Source: Cupriavidus necator A5-1
GTDB lineage: Bacteria; Pseudomonadota; Gammaproteobacteria; Burkholderiales; Burkholderiaceae
Length of the DNA: 64,000 nucleotides
NCBI RefSeq assembly: GCF_000744095.1
Contig: NZ_JQLI01000008.1
Coordinates: 3,720,001 to 3,784,000 of the forward strand
Direction of reading: 5' to 3'
Shown: in pieces, positions 1 through 10,286 of the stretch
Position numbering within the stretch: the first letter of the stretch is position 1
How the letters are laid out: every line of letters begins with the position of its first letter
The notes under the pieces: generated by a model
What the model was told of the DNA's origin: nothing
Seen by the model: the letters and a program-made list of their open reading frames with translations, nothing else
Databases searched by the model: none
Made by a program: the position numbers and the translations under genes

Positions 1-69
1 GCCATGGTGAAGAAGGACAGCGCCCGCTGGGGCAAGCTGATCAAGGATCGCAAGATCACGGCAGAATAA
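1..69 (+). CDS. C-terminal end of a Bug-family (TctC-like) solute-binding protein, partial
   Basis: Only the last 22 codons are inside the window; they end with TAA at 67-69. The tail has a Trp-Gly-Lys-Leu-Ile-Lys core followed by Ile-Thr-Ala-Glu, which resembles the conserved end of periplasmic Bug/TctC binding proteins of tripartite tricarboxylate transporters, a family that is very abundant in Cupriavidus and Bordetella. A binding protein just upstream of a gamma-glutamyltransferase could suggest uptake of a gamma-glutamyl or organic-acid substrate, but a 110-bp repeat lies between them and co-transcription is not shown. The family call rests on a short tail. Confidence 0.55.
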   Translation, partial: AMVKKDSARWGKLIKDRKITAE

Positions 70-87
70 TCACACCTTGTGTGTGCT

Positions 88-200
88 CCCCTCTCCCGCG
101 CGGGAGAGGGGCCGGGGTGAGGGCAGGAGCCTGATCAGGCGTGATGCCTTGCTAAACCACCCCTCACCCTACCCTCTCCCCATGAGGGGCGAGGGGAACA
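88..200. repeat. Modular palindromic intergenic repeat, copy A
   Basis: This copy opens with a perfect 24-bp palindrome at 88-111 (arms CCCCTCTCCCGC / GCGGGAGAGGGG). A GAGGGCAGGAG box follows, then a second module at about 155-196 containing ACCACCCCTCACCC and CTCTCCCCATGAGGGG. Copies B (about 12.2 kb) and C (about 45.0 kb) share these modules in different combinations. The element fills the gap between the binding-protein stop and the gamma-glutamyltransferase start and probably forms strong hairpins in RNA. Confidence 0.7.
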
Positions 201-252
201 CAATCGGCTTTGGTCGCGGCGTCGTGCAGCGATCACCAGGACAGAGACAAGC

Positions 253-1878
253 ATGCAGAACTTCAACTGGACCAACCCCTACCCCTCAGTGCGCATCCCG
301 CTGTTTGCGCGCAACGTGGTGTCCACCTCCCACCCGCTGGCCGCGCAGGCGGGCCTGCGCATGCTGCTCAAGGGCGGCAATGCCGTCGATGCCGCGATCG
401 CCGCGGCGGCCGCGATCACCATCGTCGAGCCGGTGTCGTGCGGCCTTGGCAGCGATGCCTTCGCGATCCTGTGGGACGGCAAGGAACTGCATGGCCTGAA
501 CTCGTCCGGCGTGGCGCCGGCCGCGTGGAATCCGGAGTATTTCAAGAACAAATACGGCACCGACGCCAACGGCCTCGCCAACCGCCCGGTCCGCGGCTGG
601 GATTCGGTCACCGTGCCCGGCGTGATCGCCGGCTGGGCCGCGCTGCACGAGCGCTTCGGCAAACTGCCGTTCGCCGACCTGATGGAGCCCGCCATCGAGA
701 TCGCCGAGCGCGGCTACGCCGTGCCGCCGGTGGTCGCGCACAAGTGGGCTGCTGCGGTGCCTGAGTTGAAGGACCAGCCCGGCTATGCCGAGACCTTCAT
801 GCCCAACGGCCGCGCGCCGCTGGTCGGCGAAAAGTTCACCATGAAAGCCGCCGCCGAAACGCTGCGCAAGGTCGGTGAAACGCGCGGCCGCGCCTACTAC
901 GAAGGCGAGATCGCCGAGAAGATCGCGGCGTTCAGCAAGCAATGCGGCGGCGCCATGACGCTGGACGACCTGCGCAACTACCGCCCCGACTGGGTCAAGC
1001 CGATCAGCAAGTCCTACCGCGGCTACGAGCTGCACGAGATCCCGCCCAACGGCCAGGGCATCGCCGCGCTGATCGCGCTGGGCATCCTCGACCAGTTCGA
1101 CATGGCGTCGATCCCGGTGGATTCGGTCGATTCGCAGCACCTGCAGATCGAGGCGATGAAGCTGGCCTTTGCCGACCTCTACCGCTACGTGGCCGATCCG
1201 CGCAGCATGGAAGTCACGCCGGAGGCCATGCTCGATGACGCGTACCTGAAGTCGCGCGCCAAGCTGATCGACATGCAGCGCGCCACGCATTTCAGCTTCG
1301 GCATGCCCAAGGTCGGCGGCACCATCTACCTGACCGCCGCCGACGAGAACGGCATGATGATCTCGTTCATCCAGTCCAACTACATGGGCTTCGGCTCGGG
1401 CGTAGTGGTGCCGGGCACCGGCATCAGCCTGCAGAACCGCGGCGTGGGCTTCTCGATGGACCCCAAGTCGGCCAACGTGGTAGCCGGCGGCAAGCGTCCG
1501 TTCCACACCATCATCCCGGCCTTCCTGACCAAGGGCGGCCAGCCGGTGATGAGCTTCGGCGTGATGGGCGGCGACATGCAGCCGCAGGGGCACCTGCAGA
1601 CCGTGGTGCGCATGCTGGACTACAATCAGCAACCGCAGGCCGCGTGCTGCGCGCCGCGCTGGAAGGTCAACCGCGACTTCACGCTGGATGTGGAGAGCAC
1701 GATGGACGCGGCGACGGTCGAGGGACTGAAGGCGCGCGGGCACCAGCTCAAGTCGGTGGATGATCCGTATATGGACTTCGGCTCGGGGCAGTTCATCTGG
1801 CGCATGTCGGAGGATGCCGAGCATGGTTACGTCGCTGCCAGCGACAGCCGGCGTGATGGGCAGGCGGTGGGGTTCTGA
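253..1878 (+). CDS. Gamma-glutamyltransferase family protein (Ntn hydrolase)
   Basis: The 541-aa protein belongs to the gamma-glutamyltranspeptidase family, which cleaves or transfers gamma-glutamyl groups from glutathione and related compounds after self-processing into two subunits. The N-terminal half has the family pattern around residues 36-75 (GGNAVDAAIA, then EPVSCGLGSDAF). The probable processing and nucleophile threonine is Thr357, in a GGTIYLTA context before ADENGMMISF; this matches the small-subunit start of canonical enzymes. No signal peptide is visible, so it is probably a cytoplasmic YwrD-type member rather than a periplasmic GGT. The start follows an ACAGAGACAAGC leader without a strong ribosome site. 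An intrinsic terminator follows. Substrate specificity cannot be read from the sequence. Confidence 0.88.
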   Translation: MQNFNWTNPYPSVRIPLFARNVVSTSHPLAAQAGLRMLLKGGNAVDAAIAAAAAITIVEPVSCGLGSDAFAILWDGKELHGLNSSGVAPAAWNPEYFKNKYGTDANGLANRPVRGWDSVTVPGVIAGWAALHERFGKLPFADLMEPAIEIAERGYAVPPVVAHKWAAAVPELKDQPGYAETFMPNGRAPLVGEKFTMKAAAETLRKVGETRGRAYYEGEIAEKIAAFSKQCGGAMTLDDLRNYRPDWVKPISKSYRGYELHEIPPNGQGIAALIALGILDQFDMASIPVDSVDSQHLQIEAMKLAFADLYRYVADPRSMEVTPEAMLDDAYLKSRAKLIDMQRATHFSFGMPKVGGTIYLTAADENGMMISFIQSNYMGFGSGVVVPGTGISLQNRGVGFSMDPKSANVVAGGKRPFHTIIPAFLTKGGQPVMSFGVMGGDMQPQGHLQTVVRMLDYNQQPQAACCAPRWKVNRDFTLDVESTMDAATVEGLKARGHQLKSVDDPYMDFGSGQFIWRMSEDAEHGYVAASDSRRDGQAVGF

Positions 1879-1911
1879 TCCAGCCTGACTGCAGCACCTG
1901 CGGTACCGAGG

Positions 1912-1942
1912 ACGCCCGGGACACCCCGGGCGTTTGTTTTTG
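1912..1942 (+). terminator. Intrinsic terminator after the gamma-glutamyltransferase gene
   Basis: A perfect 9-bp GC-rich stem (ACGCCCGGG / CCCGGGCGT, 1912-1920 and 1925-1933) with an ACAC loop is followed by a T-rich tail, TTGTTTTTG. It lies 34 bp after the stop codon. Confidence 0.85.
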
Positions 1943-2055
1943 TCCCGTCGGTCGACCGATACAACTGGCCCGCCCGCGATCGCCCCAACTGTGCATGGCG
2001 CGCTCGCCCTGCCTCCGTACACTTGTGATCAACAAGCCTCCGGAGCCCCCGCGCC

Positions 2056-2916
2056 ATGAACACCTACGCCTTCCGCCTGCTCAACGTGTTTGCCGAATCC
2101 ACCTTCGGCGGCAATCCCCTGTGCGTGTTCGAGGACGCGCGCGGCCTGGACGATGCCAGCATGCAGGCGCTGGCGCTGCAGTTCAACTTGTCGGAAACCA
2201 CCTTCATCCTGCCGTCCGACAACGCCAGCGCGCGTGTGCGCATCTTCACCCCCGGCTACGAGATGCGCTTTGCCGGCCATCCCACGCTGGGCACCGCGCA
2301 CGTGGTACGCGAACTGGCCGGCACCGGCGACGCACTGACGCTGGAATTCCTCGCAGGCATCGTGCCGGTCACCGCGCAGGGCGATGTCTGGACCTTCACC
2401 GCCCCGCACAGCGGCAAGCCCAGGACCGCACCGACCGGCCTGCCCGATTCCGAAATGGCGAGCCTGCTCGGCCTGGAAGAACGCGACCTGCTGGCGTCGC
2501 CGATGTGGGTCGATTCCGGCGCCGACCAGTTGCTGGTCGCGGTGCGCAGCTCCGAGGCCGTGCGCCGTGCCAGCCCGGACAGCTCGCGCCTGGCAATCTG
2601 GCCGCAGAGCAGCCTGGGCCGCAAGACCGCCTATGTCTTTGCCTTCGACCCCGAGCGACCGGGCCGGGTGCTGTCGCGCTACTTCTTCACCAAGCAAGGC
2701 GGCGGCGTGGCCGAGGATCCGGGCACCGGCTCGGCCTGCGCCAACCTCGGCGGCTGGCTGCTGGCCACCGGCCACGCACTGCCGGCGGAATACGCGATCG
2801 ACCAGGGCGAGGCCGTGGACCGCCCCTGCCGGCTGCGGCTGGCGGTCGACGCGGACGGCGCGATCCGCGTCGGCGGCCGCGTGATCGAGATCGGCCGCGG
2901 GTCCGTCACCCTGTGA
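2056..2916 (+). CDS. PhzF-family isomerase/epimerase-like protein
   Basis: This 286-aa protein has the PhzF/diaminopimelate-epimerase-like double fold. Visible family motifs are GGNPLCV at 18-24, the NLSET motif carrying the expected catalytic glutamate (Glu47), a GHPTLGTAH segment near residue 75, and the C-terminal GTGSACANLGGW loop. PhzF itself isomerises trans-2,3-dihydro-3-hydroxyanthranilate in phenazine synthesis. No other phenazine genes are nearby, so this is probably one of the many family members of unknown physiological role. It is followed after 54 bp by an FMN-binding protein, possibly in one transcript. Confidence 0.88.
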   Translation: MNTYAFRLLNVFAESTFGGNPLCVFEDARGLDDASMQALALQFNLSETTFILPSDNASARVRIFTPGYEMRFAGHPTLGTAHVVRELAGTGDALTLEFLAGIVPVTAQGDVWTFTAPHSGKPRTAPTGLPDSEMASLLGLEERDLLASPMWVDSGADQLLVAVRSSEAVRRASPDSSRLAIWPQSSLGRKTAYVFAFDPERPGRVLSRYFFTKQGGGVAEDPGTGSACANLGGWLLATGHALPAEYAIDQGEAVDRPCRLRLAVDADGAIRVGGRVIEIGRGSVTL

Positions 2917-2970
2917 GCGCACCTGCGCTACATTGACGGCTTGCGCCCAACGTCCAACGCCCGAACCGCC

Positions 2971-3588
2971 ATGACCTCGCACGCCATCACTACCCTGGCC
3001 GAACTGGAAGCGCTCTATGCGCAGCCCGCCGCCCCGTCGCTGGCCAAGGAAGTCGACCACCTGCACCCGCACTACCGCGCCTTTATCGAGGCGGCCCCGT
3101 TCTGCCTGCTGTCGACCGTGGGCGAGCAATGGGCCGAATGCTCGCCGCGCGGCGATGCGCCCGGCTTCGTGCAGGTGCTGGACGAACGCACGCTGCTGCT
3201 GCCGGACCGGCGCGGCAACAACCGCATCGACAGCCTGCGCAATATCGTCGCCGATCCGCGCGTGGGCCTGCTGTTCGTGATCCCCGGCGTCAACGAGACC
3301 ATCCGCGTCAACGGCACCGCGCAGATCAGCGTCGATCCTGCGCTGATCGCGCGCTGCGTGGTCGATGGCAAGGCGCCGACCACGGTGCTGGTGGTGACGG
3401 TGCAGTCGGTGTTCTTCCAGTGCGCCCGCGCGCTGATCCGCTCGCGGCTTTGGGCCGTCGATGCGCAGGTCGCGCGCCGGACGCTGCCCAGCGACGGCGA
3501 GATCCTGGCCACGCTGAGCGGGAACGCCATCGACGGCGCCGCCTACGACCGCGACCTGCCCGAACGGCAGCGCACCACCCTCTACTAA
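2971..3588 (+). CDS. Pyridoxamine 5'-phosphate oxidase-family FMN-binding protein
   Basis: The 205-aa protein is a split-barrel flavin-binding member of the pyridoxamine-phosphate-oxidase superfamily, of the MSMEG_1061-type subgroup. The central region contains CSPRGDAPGFVQVLD and then LPDRRGNNRIDSLRNI, typical of flavin-phosphate contact regions in this group. It is not PdxH, which is encoded separately at 21.8 kb. I chose the ATG at 2971 over an upstream in-frame TTG because the extra residues look like untranslated leader. The substrate is unknown; reported family members bind FMN or F420. Confidence 0.8.
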   Translation: MTSHAITTLAELEALYAQPAAPSLAKEVDHLHPHYRAFIEAAPFCLLSTVGEQWAECSPRGDAPGFVQVLDERTLLLPDRRGNNRIDSLRNIVADPRVGLLFVIPGVNETIRVNGTAQISVDPALIARCVVDGKAPTTVLVVTVQSVFFQCARALIRSRLWAVDAQVARRTLPSDGEILATLSGNAIDGAAYDRDLPERQRTTLY

Positions 3589-3636
3589 CCCGTTACCGCA
3601 AAGCGCCATGTCCACGCGCGGGGCGCCTGATTCCGC

Positions 3637-5073
3637 CTACCCGCGCGGCAGCCACTCCGGCGCGTGGGTGCCGAGCGGCTCGGACGGCAGCGTCCAGCGC
3701 GCCGGCGTCTCTGACAGCCGCGCCGCATGCCGCACCGTCGTCAGCATGCCAAAACCGGAAGGCACCGCTTCGAGCAGGTCTGCGATGTCGTCGATCTTCT
3801 GCTCGGGCGCCTTCAAGCCGTCCTGCACCCTTCCCAATCCGCGCAACCACTGTCCGACCTGCGCCAGCGACACGCGCACATGCCAGCTCCCGCCCTCGAT
3901 GGCGCGCCGGTGCAGCGCCGCCATCGCGCCGAATGCCAGCAGGTAGCCCGCGGCATGGTCCAGCACCTGTGCCGGCAGCGGCCGTGGCGTATCGCTGCCG
4001 GCGGCCCCGGCTTCGGCATGGTTGAAGCCGGTCGCGGTCTGCACCAGTGAATCGAAGCCGCGTTTGTGCGCCCACGGCCCCACGTGGCCATATGCGCTCA
4101 ATGACACATAGACGATGCCCGGCCGCGCCCGCGCCGCGGCTTCCGGACCCATGCCCAGCTCGGCCAGCCCGCCGGGGCGGTAACCCTGCACTATCACGTC
4201 GGCACCGTGCAGCAGCTTGTGCAATGTGCGCTTGTCGTCGGGATCGCGCAGGTCGAGCTGGCAGCTGCGCTTGCCGCGGCCGGTGTCGATCACCAGCGGC
4301 GGGATCGACGGCAGGTGCGCGGCGGTGACCAGCAGCACGTCGGCACCGTGCGCGGCGAGCGTGCGCCCCGCCACCGGCCCGGCGATGATGCGGGTGAAGT
4401 CGAGCACGCGCACGCCCGACAGTGGCTGCGCGTCAAGTGACGCAGGCGCCGGCAGCGGCTGCGGTGCGTCGCCGATGCGCTCCAGCGTCAGCGGCGGCAA
4501 CCCGCGCAACGCAGCCGCGTGCGGATGGCGGTCCCATTCGTCGAAGCTGCGCATCGCGGCGACCACCATGCCGGCGTCGGACGCCGCGGTCTCGAAGGCT
4601 TCCGCTTCCCGTTTCTCCAGCGCGGCCTGCACCGCCGCCTTGTCGTTGGCGCAGCCCAGCAGCCGCAGCACGCCGTCGCGGTGATGCGGGAAGTTGGTGT
4701 GCAGCCGGACCCAGCGGCCGTCGCCGCAGCGGTAGGTGCCGGCGATCTTGTCCCACAGTTCGGGCGCGGCGCCGCCGTCGACGCGCAGGTAGCGCTCGCT
4801 GCGGAATTCGGTGATGGCATGGCGCATGTCGACGCCGACCTGCTGCCAGCGGCCGGTGCGGCTGTGCCACAGCGCGGCCGCGGCCAGCGCGGAGGCTGCC
4901 AGGCTGGCCTGGGCGGCGGTGCCGACGGCGAAGCTCGAAGGCAGCACCGGCTCGGCGCCGTCCAGGTTCAGGTGAGCCAGCGCCTCGGCCGGCAGGCCGG
5001 CGTCGCGCCACAGCGCGGCGACAACCTCGGAGGGCTCGGGCGGCGTGGGTGCCGCATCAGGATGGGTGGTCAT
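3637..5073 (-). CDS. Class III CoA-transferase (CaiB/BaiF family)
   Basis: The 478-aa protein matches family III CoA-transferases, which move CoA between carboxylic acids. The strongest signal is the middle segment SGVRVLDFTRIIAGPVAGRT followed by HGADVLLV, the usual N-terminal family signature, here preceded by about 190 extra residues. A GRGKRSCQLDLRD segment and an LSAYGHVGPW segment follow, as in the CaiB fold. The extra N-terminal domain resembles a degenerate second CoA-transferase half, as seen in long CaiB-like proteins. It faces away from glnS and is convergent with the preceding gene. Substrates are unknown. Confidence 0.83.
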   Translation of the reverse strand: MTTHPDAAPTPPEPSEVVAALWRDAGLPAEALAHLNLDGAEPVLPSSFAVGTAAQASLAASALAAAALWHSRTGRWQQVGVDMRHAITEFRSERYLRVDGGAAPELWDKIAGTYRCGDGRWVRLHTNFPHHRDGVLRLLGCANDKAAVQAALEKREAEAFETAASDAGMVVAAMRSFDEWDRHPHAAALRGLPPLTLERIGDAPQPLPAPASLDAQPLSGVRVLDFTRIIAGPVAGRTLAAHGADVLLVTAAHLPSIPPLVIDTGRGKRSCQLDLRDPDDKRTLHKLLHGADVIVQGYRPGGLAELGMGPEAAARARPGIVYVSLSAYGHVGPWAHKRGFDSLVQTATGFNHAEAGAAGSDTPRPLPAQVLDHAAGYLLAFGAMAALHRRAIEGGSWHVRVSLAQVGQWLRGLGRVQDGLKAPEQKIDDIADLLEAVPSGFGMLTTVRHAARLSETPARWTLPSEPLGTHAPEWLPRG

Positions 5074-5326
5074 GAGCGTTCCAGCAGCGATGGGTCGGAA
5101 ACCGGCCGCCAGGGGTCAGCCGGCATGGGCCTTTATGCTACTCCCACGCATCACTTTCGTCGCACCGGCATGCTTCGGCGCAGCGCAAACCCGGGATATG
5201 GCCGGAAATCCGCGGCTGCTCGCGGCGTGCGGCGCCGCCGGCACGGTAAAATCCCGGTATTGGCATTCCGCCACGCAATCTGACGACCCGGTCGCCCTAC
5301 ACGACGACCGGCCAACCGGCGCCACC

Positions 5327-7083
<1,757 letters not shown>

Positions 7084-7084
<1 letters not shown>

Positions 7085-7317
7085 TGGCCAAGCCAGGCAT
7101 GCAGACCATTACCTTCCCGCTCGAGGGCGAGTTCATCGCCCTCAATGACCTGCTCAAGCTGGCGGGCGTGTGCGACAGCGGCGGCGCCGGCAAGGCGCTG
7201 GTCGCCGCGGGCGAGGTCTCGGTGGACGGCGCGCCCGAATCGCGCAAGACTGCGAAGATTCGCGCCGGGCAGGTGGTGGGCCTGGCGGGTATCGAGATCC
7301 GCGTGGTCGCCGCCTGA
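7084..7317 (+). CDS. Small S4-domain RNA-binding protein (YbcJ-like)
   Basis: This 77-aa protein consists of little more than an S4-type RNA-binding fold: FIALNDLLKLAGVCDSGGAG, an ALVAAGEVSVDG turn, then KIRAGQVVGLAG. YbcJ-type proteins are small RNA-binding proteins of unclear function. Its start overlaps the glnS stop, so the two are almost certainly co-expressed, consistent with a translation-related role. Confidence 0.88.
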
Positions 7318-7378
7318 CCGCACGGGCCGGGCCGGCCATCGCAAGCGCGCCGGCGTAGCAACCGAAAGGACTGGGACC

Positions 7379-7762
7379 ATGCCGATCGCGTTCTGGTGCG
7401 TACTGCTGGCCGGCGTGCTGCCGCTGGTGACAGTGGCGATCGCCAAGTCCAGCGCGCCGGGCTTTGACAACCATGACCCACGCGGCTGGCTGGACCGCCA
7501 GACCGGCCGCGCACGCCGCGCTGACATGGCGCACCGCAACCACTTCGAGGCCTTCCCGTTCTTTGCCGTGGCCGTGCTGGCCGCCAGTTACCTGGAGGCG
7601 CCGCAGGCCCGCATCGACGAACTGTCGGTGGTCTTCATCATCGCCCGCATCCTCTACACGGTGTGCTACCTGGCCGACCGCGCCACGCTGCGTACGCTGT
7701 GCTGGACCATCGGGTACCTGTCGGTGGTGGGGATCTTCCTGCTGCCGGTCTTCTTCTACTGA
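7379..7762 (+). CDS. MAPEG-family membrane protein
   Basis: The 127-aa protein has about four hydrophobic segments and the MAPEG-like pattern of an N-terminal membrane helix, a short polar loop with RADMAHRNHFEAFPFFA, then further helices ending in a hydrophobic C-terminus. MAPEG proteins are membrane-associated eicosanoid/glutathione-metabolism relatives; bacterial members are mostly uncharacterised. The ATG at 7379 follows GAAAGGACTGGGACC, an acceptable ribosome site. It is followed after only 3 bp by the YceI-like gene, suggesting an operon. Confidence 0.83.
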   Translation: MPIAFWCVLLAGVLPLVTVAIAKSSAPGFDNHDPRGWLDRQTGRARRADMAHRNHFEAFPFFAVAVLAASYLEAPQARIDELSVVFIIARILYTVCYLADRATLRTLCWTIGYLSVVGIFLLPVFFY

Positions 7763-7765
7763 ACC

Positions 7766-8356
7766 ATGACCGTACGCACGCTGGCCCTTGCCGTCGCCAT
7801 GTCCTGTGCCCTGGGCGCACAGGCCGCGCCGGTCGAATACACCATCGACCCGGCCCACACCACCGTCTATTTCGCCGCCAGCCATTTCGAACGCAGCTCG
7901 GTGCGCGGGCGCTTCGGCAAGATCGACGGGCGCATCCTCTATGACGCCGACAGCGGCGCCGGCGCGTTCGACGTGACCGTCGACCTGGCCTCGGTCGACA
8001 CCGGCAATCGCACGCTAGACGGTGTGCTGCGTTCCGCACAATTCTTCGATGTCGCCCAGTTTCCAGTGGCGCGAGTGCGCGCGCAGCGCTTTATCGTCGA
8101 GGGCGGCCGGCTGATCGCGGTCGAGGGTGAACTGACCGTGCACGGCGTGACGCAGCCGCTGCGTTTGCAGGCCGAGCGCTTCCGCTGTGGCGAGGTCACG
8201 CTGTTCGGCGTCAGCCGCCAGGCCTGCGGCGGCGACTTCCGCGCCGAAGTGGCGCGCAGTGCCTTCGGCATAACCCGCTTCCTGCCCGATGTGGGTGACA
8301 CCATCACGCTGCAAGTGGCGGTCGAGGCATCGCCCGCGGGCAGCCCCGCGCAATAA
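7766..8356 (+). CDS. YceI-family periplasmic protein
   Basis: The 196-aa protein starts with a Sec signal peptide of about 20 residues ending near GAQAA. The mature part shows the YceI lipocalin-like pattern: YTIDPAHTTVYFAASHF, then GRFGKIDGRI, DVTVDLASVDTGNRTLD and the late ARSAFGITRFLPDVGD segment. YceI proteins bind isoprenoid or amphiphilic ligands in the periplasm. It sits directly behind the MAPEG gene. Confidence 0.9.
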   Translation: MTVRTLALAVAMSCALGAQAAPVEYTIDPAHTTVYFAASHFERSSVRGRFGKIDGRILYDADSGAGAFDVTVDLASVDTGNRTLDGVLRSAQFFDVAQFPVARVRAQRFIVEGGRLIAVEGELTVHGVTQPLRLQAERFRCGEVTLFGVSRQACGGDFRAEVARSAFGITRFLPDVGDTITLQVAVEASPAGSPAQ

Positions 8357-8468
8357 CCCGAAGCGTCCCCGAAGCGTCACCTTCGGCACGAACTTCTCTT
8401 GTAGAATCAGCGCTTTGCCAATTCCCTGCCACGCGCGCCTGCGTGTGCGGCGACGCGAGACAGAGAAC

Positions 8469-8777
8469 ATGTTCGAGATCACATCCGGCGACATCGTGGC
8501 CGCCGCGCTGGCGGCTGCCGGCGCCTGCCTGGCCTGCAGCATCCCCGGCGACTTCCTGCGCCGTTTCCCGCTGTGGGCGGTGCGCACCTACGGCCGCGGC
8601 GCGCTGTTGATGCCGTTCCTGGTGATGATGGTCGGCACGTGGCTGTTCCGCCTCGGGATGGCCGGCCAGCTGGACACCCCCGCCGGACAGGCGCTAGTGG
8701 TGGCGGCGGCCTTCCTGGCCACGCTGCTGCTGTCGGCGCTGCTGCGCTTCTACCTGAAGGAATACCGCAAGCGCTGA
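8469..8777 (+). CDS. Small hydrophobic membrane protein, function unknown
   Basis: This 102-aa protein has an N-terminal Ala-rich hydrophobic segment (about 9-27), a second around 45-62 and a third around 73-92, ending in a basic tail (YLKEYRKR) that should face the cytoplasm. I do not recognise the family. The frame is open further upstream, but ATG 8469 follows a GAGACAGAGAAC leader and begins the hydrophobic protein. A possible -10 box (TAGAAT) lies near 8401, suggesting its own promoter. The gene is flanked by YceI and YaeQ genes. Confidence 0.7.
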   Translation: MFEITSGDIVAAALAAAGACLACSIPGDFLRRFPLWAVRTYGRGALLMPFLVMMVGTWLFRLGMAGQLDTPAGQALVVAAAFLATLLLSALLRFYLKEYRKR

Positions 8778-8934
8778 TACGTGCGGCGCGCGGCGGAACG
8801 CCCGCTGTGCCGCCTTGCCCACGTTCCCTGCGCCGCCATGCGCACGGCCCCACCATCGAATCGCGTATGATGCGGCCTTTTGCGTCTCCCGCGCCGCCCT
8901 CCCGCGCCGGGGCGCCTGCTGCTCACTTCACTTC

Positions 8935-9483
8935 ATGGCGCTTAAATCCACCATCTTCAAAGCCGAACTGGCCGTGTCCGACATGGACCGGCCCTACTAC
9001 GGCAGCCACAGCCTGACCATCGCCCAGCATCCGTCCGAGAACGACGCGCGCATGATGGTGCGCCTGCTGGCCTTCGCCTGCGAAGCCACCGAGACGCTGG
9101 CCTTCACGCGCGGCCTGGACGAGCCGGACGAGCCCGACCTGTGGGACAAGCACCTGACCGGCGACATCGCCAACTGGGTCGAACTGGGCCAGCCCGATGA
9201 AGCGCGCCTGAAGCGCGCCGCCGCCCGCGCCGAGCGTGTGAACGTCTACACCTACAACGGCCCGAGCGCGCGTGAATGGTGGAAGGGCATGGCGGGCAAG
9301 GCCGGCAAGCTGCGCAACGTCACCGTCTACAATGTCCCGACGGAAGCGGTCGAAGCGCTGGCCGCGCTGGCGCAGCGCGCGATGCGCCTGTCGGTGACGA
9401 TCCAGGACGGCGATATCTGGGTCGCCGACGACGACCACAACGTGCAACTGCGGCTGGACGTGCTCCAGCGCGCCCAAGCCTGA
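8935..9483 (+). CDS. YaeQ family protein
   Basis: The 182-aa protein matches the YaeQ family along its length: MALKSTIFKAELAVSDMDR start, YGSHSLTIAQHPSENDARMM, then a DLWDKHLTGDIANWVELGQPDE segment. The family has a PD-(D/E)XK nuclease-like fold and was once linked to haemolysin expression in a suppressor screen; its molecular role is unresolved. ATG 8935 is preferred because the family begins here; the longer frame would add a proline-rich non-conserved leader. Confidence 0.9.
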   Translation: MALKSTIFKAELAVSDMDRPYYGSHSLTIAQHPSENDARMMVRLLAFACEATETLAFTRGLDEPDEPDLWDKHLTGDIANWVELGQPDEARLKRAAARAERVNVYTYNGPSAREWWKGMAGKAGKLRNVTVYNVPTEAVEALAALAQRAMRLSVTIQDGDIWVADDDHNVQLRLDVLQRAQA

Positions 9484-9542
9484 ACGCGGCCTCAGCGCTG
9501 CATTCCCCAACCCCGTCTTTTCCCATCGGAAGGAAATACGCC

Positions 9543-9890
9543 ATGCAAACCACGCCCTCTGGCCTGCAATACGAAGACACCACCGTCGGCTCCGGCGCCG
9601 AAGCCACCGCCGGCAAGCACGTTACCGTGCACTACACCGGCTGGCTGTACGAGAACGGCCAGGCCGGCCGCAAGTTCGACTCGAGCAAGGACCGCAACGA
9701 CCCGTTCGTGTTCCCGCTGGGCGCCGGCCATGTGATCCGCGGCTGGGACGAAGGCGTGGAGGGCATGAAGGTCGGCGGCGTGCGCCGCCTGGTGATCCCG
9801 GCCGACCTGGGCTACGGTGCGCGCGGCGCCGGCGGCGTGATCCCGCCGAACGCGACGCTGCTGTTTGAAGTGGAATTGCTGGCCGTCTAA
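9543..9890 (+). CDS. FKBP-type peptidyl-prolyl cis-trans isomerase
   Basis: This single-domain, 115-aa FKBP catalyses prolyl isomerisation during protein folding. It carries the full FKBP pattern: GKHVTVHYTGWL near residue 22, FDSSKDRNDPFVFPLGAG, VIRGWDEGVEGMKVGG, and the closing GGVIPPNATLLFEVELL. There is no signal peptide, so it is cytoplasmic. A GGAAGGAAA ribosome site stands before the ATG. It is convergent with the next gene; a hairpin lies between them. Confidence 0.95.
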   Translation: MQTTPSGLQYEDTTVGSGAEATAGKHVTVHYTGWLYENGQAGRKFDSSKDRNDPFVFPLGAGHVIRGWDEGVEGMKVGGVRRLVIPADLGYGARGAGGVIPPNATLLFEVELLAV

Positions 9891-9900
9891 AGGCCTGGCT

Positions 9901-9926
9901 GTCGTCCCCGCTGGCGCGGGGACGAC
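9901..9926. terminator. GC-rich hairpin between convergent genes
   Basis: A perfect 11-bp stem (GTCGTCCCCGC / GCGGGGACGAC) with a TGGC loop lies 10 bp after the FKBP stop. There is no T-tract on either side, so it may act as a transcript end stabiliser or attenuating hairpin rather than a classical terminator. Confidence 0.4.
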
Positions 9927-9965
9927 GAGGAAGCGAATCGCAAGCTGTCAGGCGCCCTCCGCGCC

Positions 9966-10286
9966 TCAGAACCCGATGGCGGCGTTGCCGACATCGACGC
10001 GGACCTTGTCGCGGTCCAGCAGCCGCGCCGCATGGCGCGCATAGTCCTGCGCCCAGGCAGGATCGCCGGAGAAGCGGGCTTCTCCCGAGAACTTGGCGAC
10101 ATTCAGGATCTTGTCGATCACCAGCACCTTGCCGACCGGGCTCGACGCCTGGCAGTCCAGCTCGGTGTACTCATGGTCGAACCAGCGCCACGCGGCATCC
10201 TCGCTGACCGCGGCAAGCTCGTCCGTGCCGATCGTGAAGTCATATTCCTTGCCGCTGCCGAACACCACCGTAAGCGTACGCGCCAT
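9966..10286 (-). CDS. Conserved-looking hypothetical protein, 106 aa
   Basis: I do not recognise this family. The 106-aa product is soluble, acidic and rich in Asp and Trp, with no signal peptide or membrane segment. The N-terminus reads as a short beta-strand (RTLTVVF) followed by a glycine turn. Codon use is typical of the window, supporting a real gene. ATG 10286 is preferred over an upstream in-frame start because a GAGGAACC ribosome-like site precedes it. Confidence 0.65.
   Translation of the reverse strand: MARTLTVVFGSGKEYDFTIGTDELAAVSEDAAWRWFDHEYTELDCQASSPVGKVLVIDKILNVAKFSGEARFSGDPAWAQDYARHAARLLDRDKVRVDVGNAAIGF

Noticed and set aside
286..2022. A long minus-strand open frame (578 codons) opposite the gamma-glutamyltransferase gene
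   Set aside because: It is antisense to a well-supported gene, is Arg/His/Val-rich as expected from GC-rich reverse-strand codons and has no family motifs.
5045..5326. A 94-residue N-terminal extension of GlnS
   Set aside because: The frame is open, but the family start is at 5327 and the extension overlaps the upstream CoA-transferase start region.
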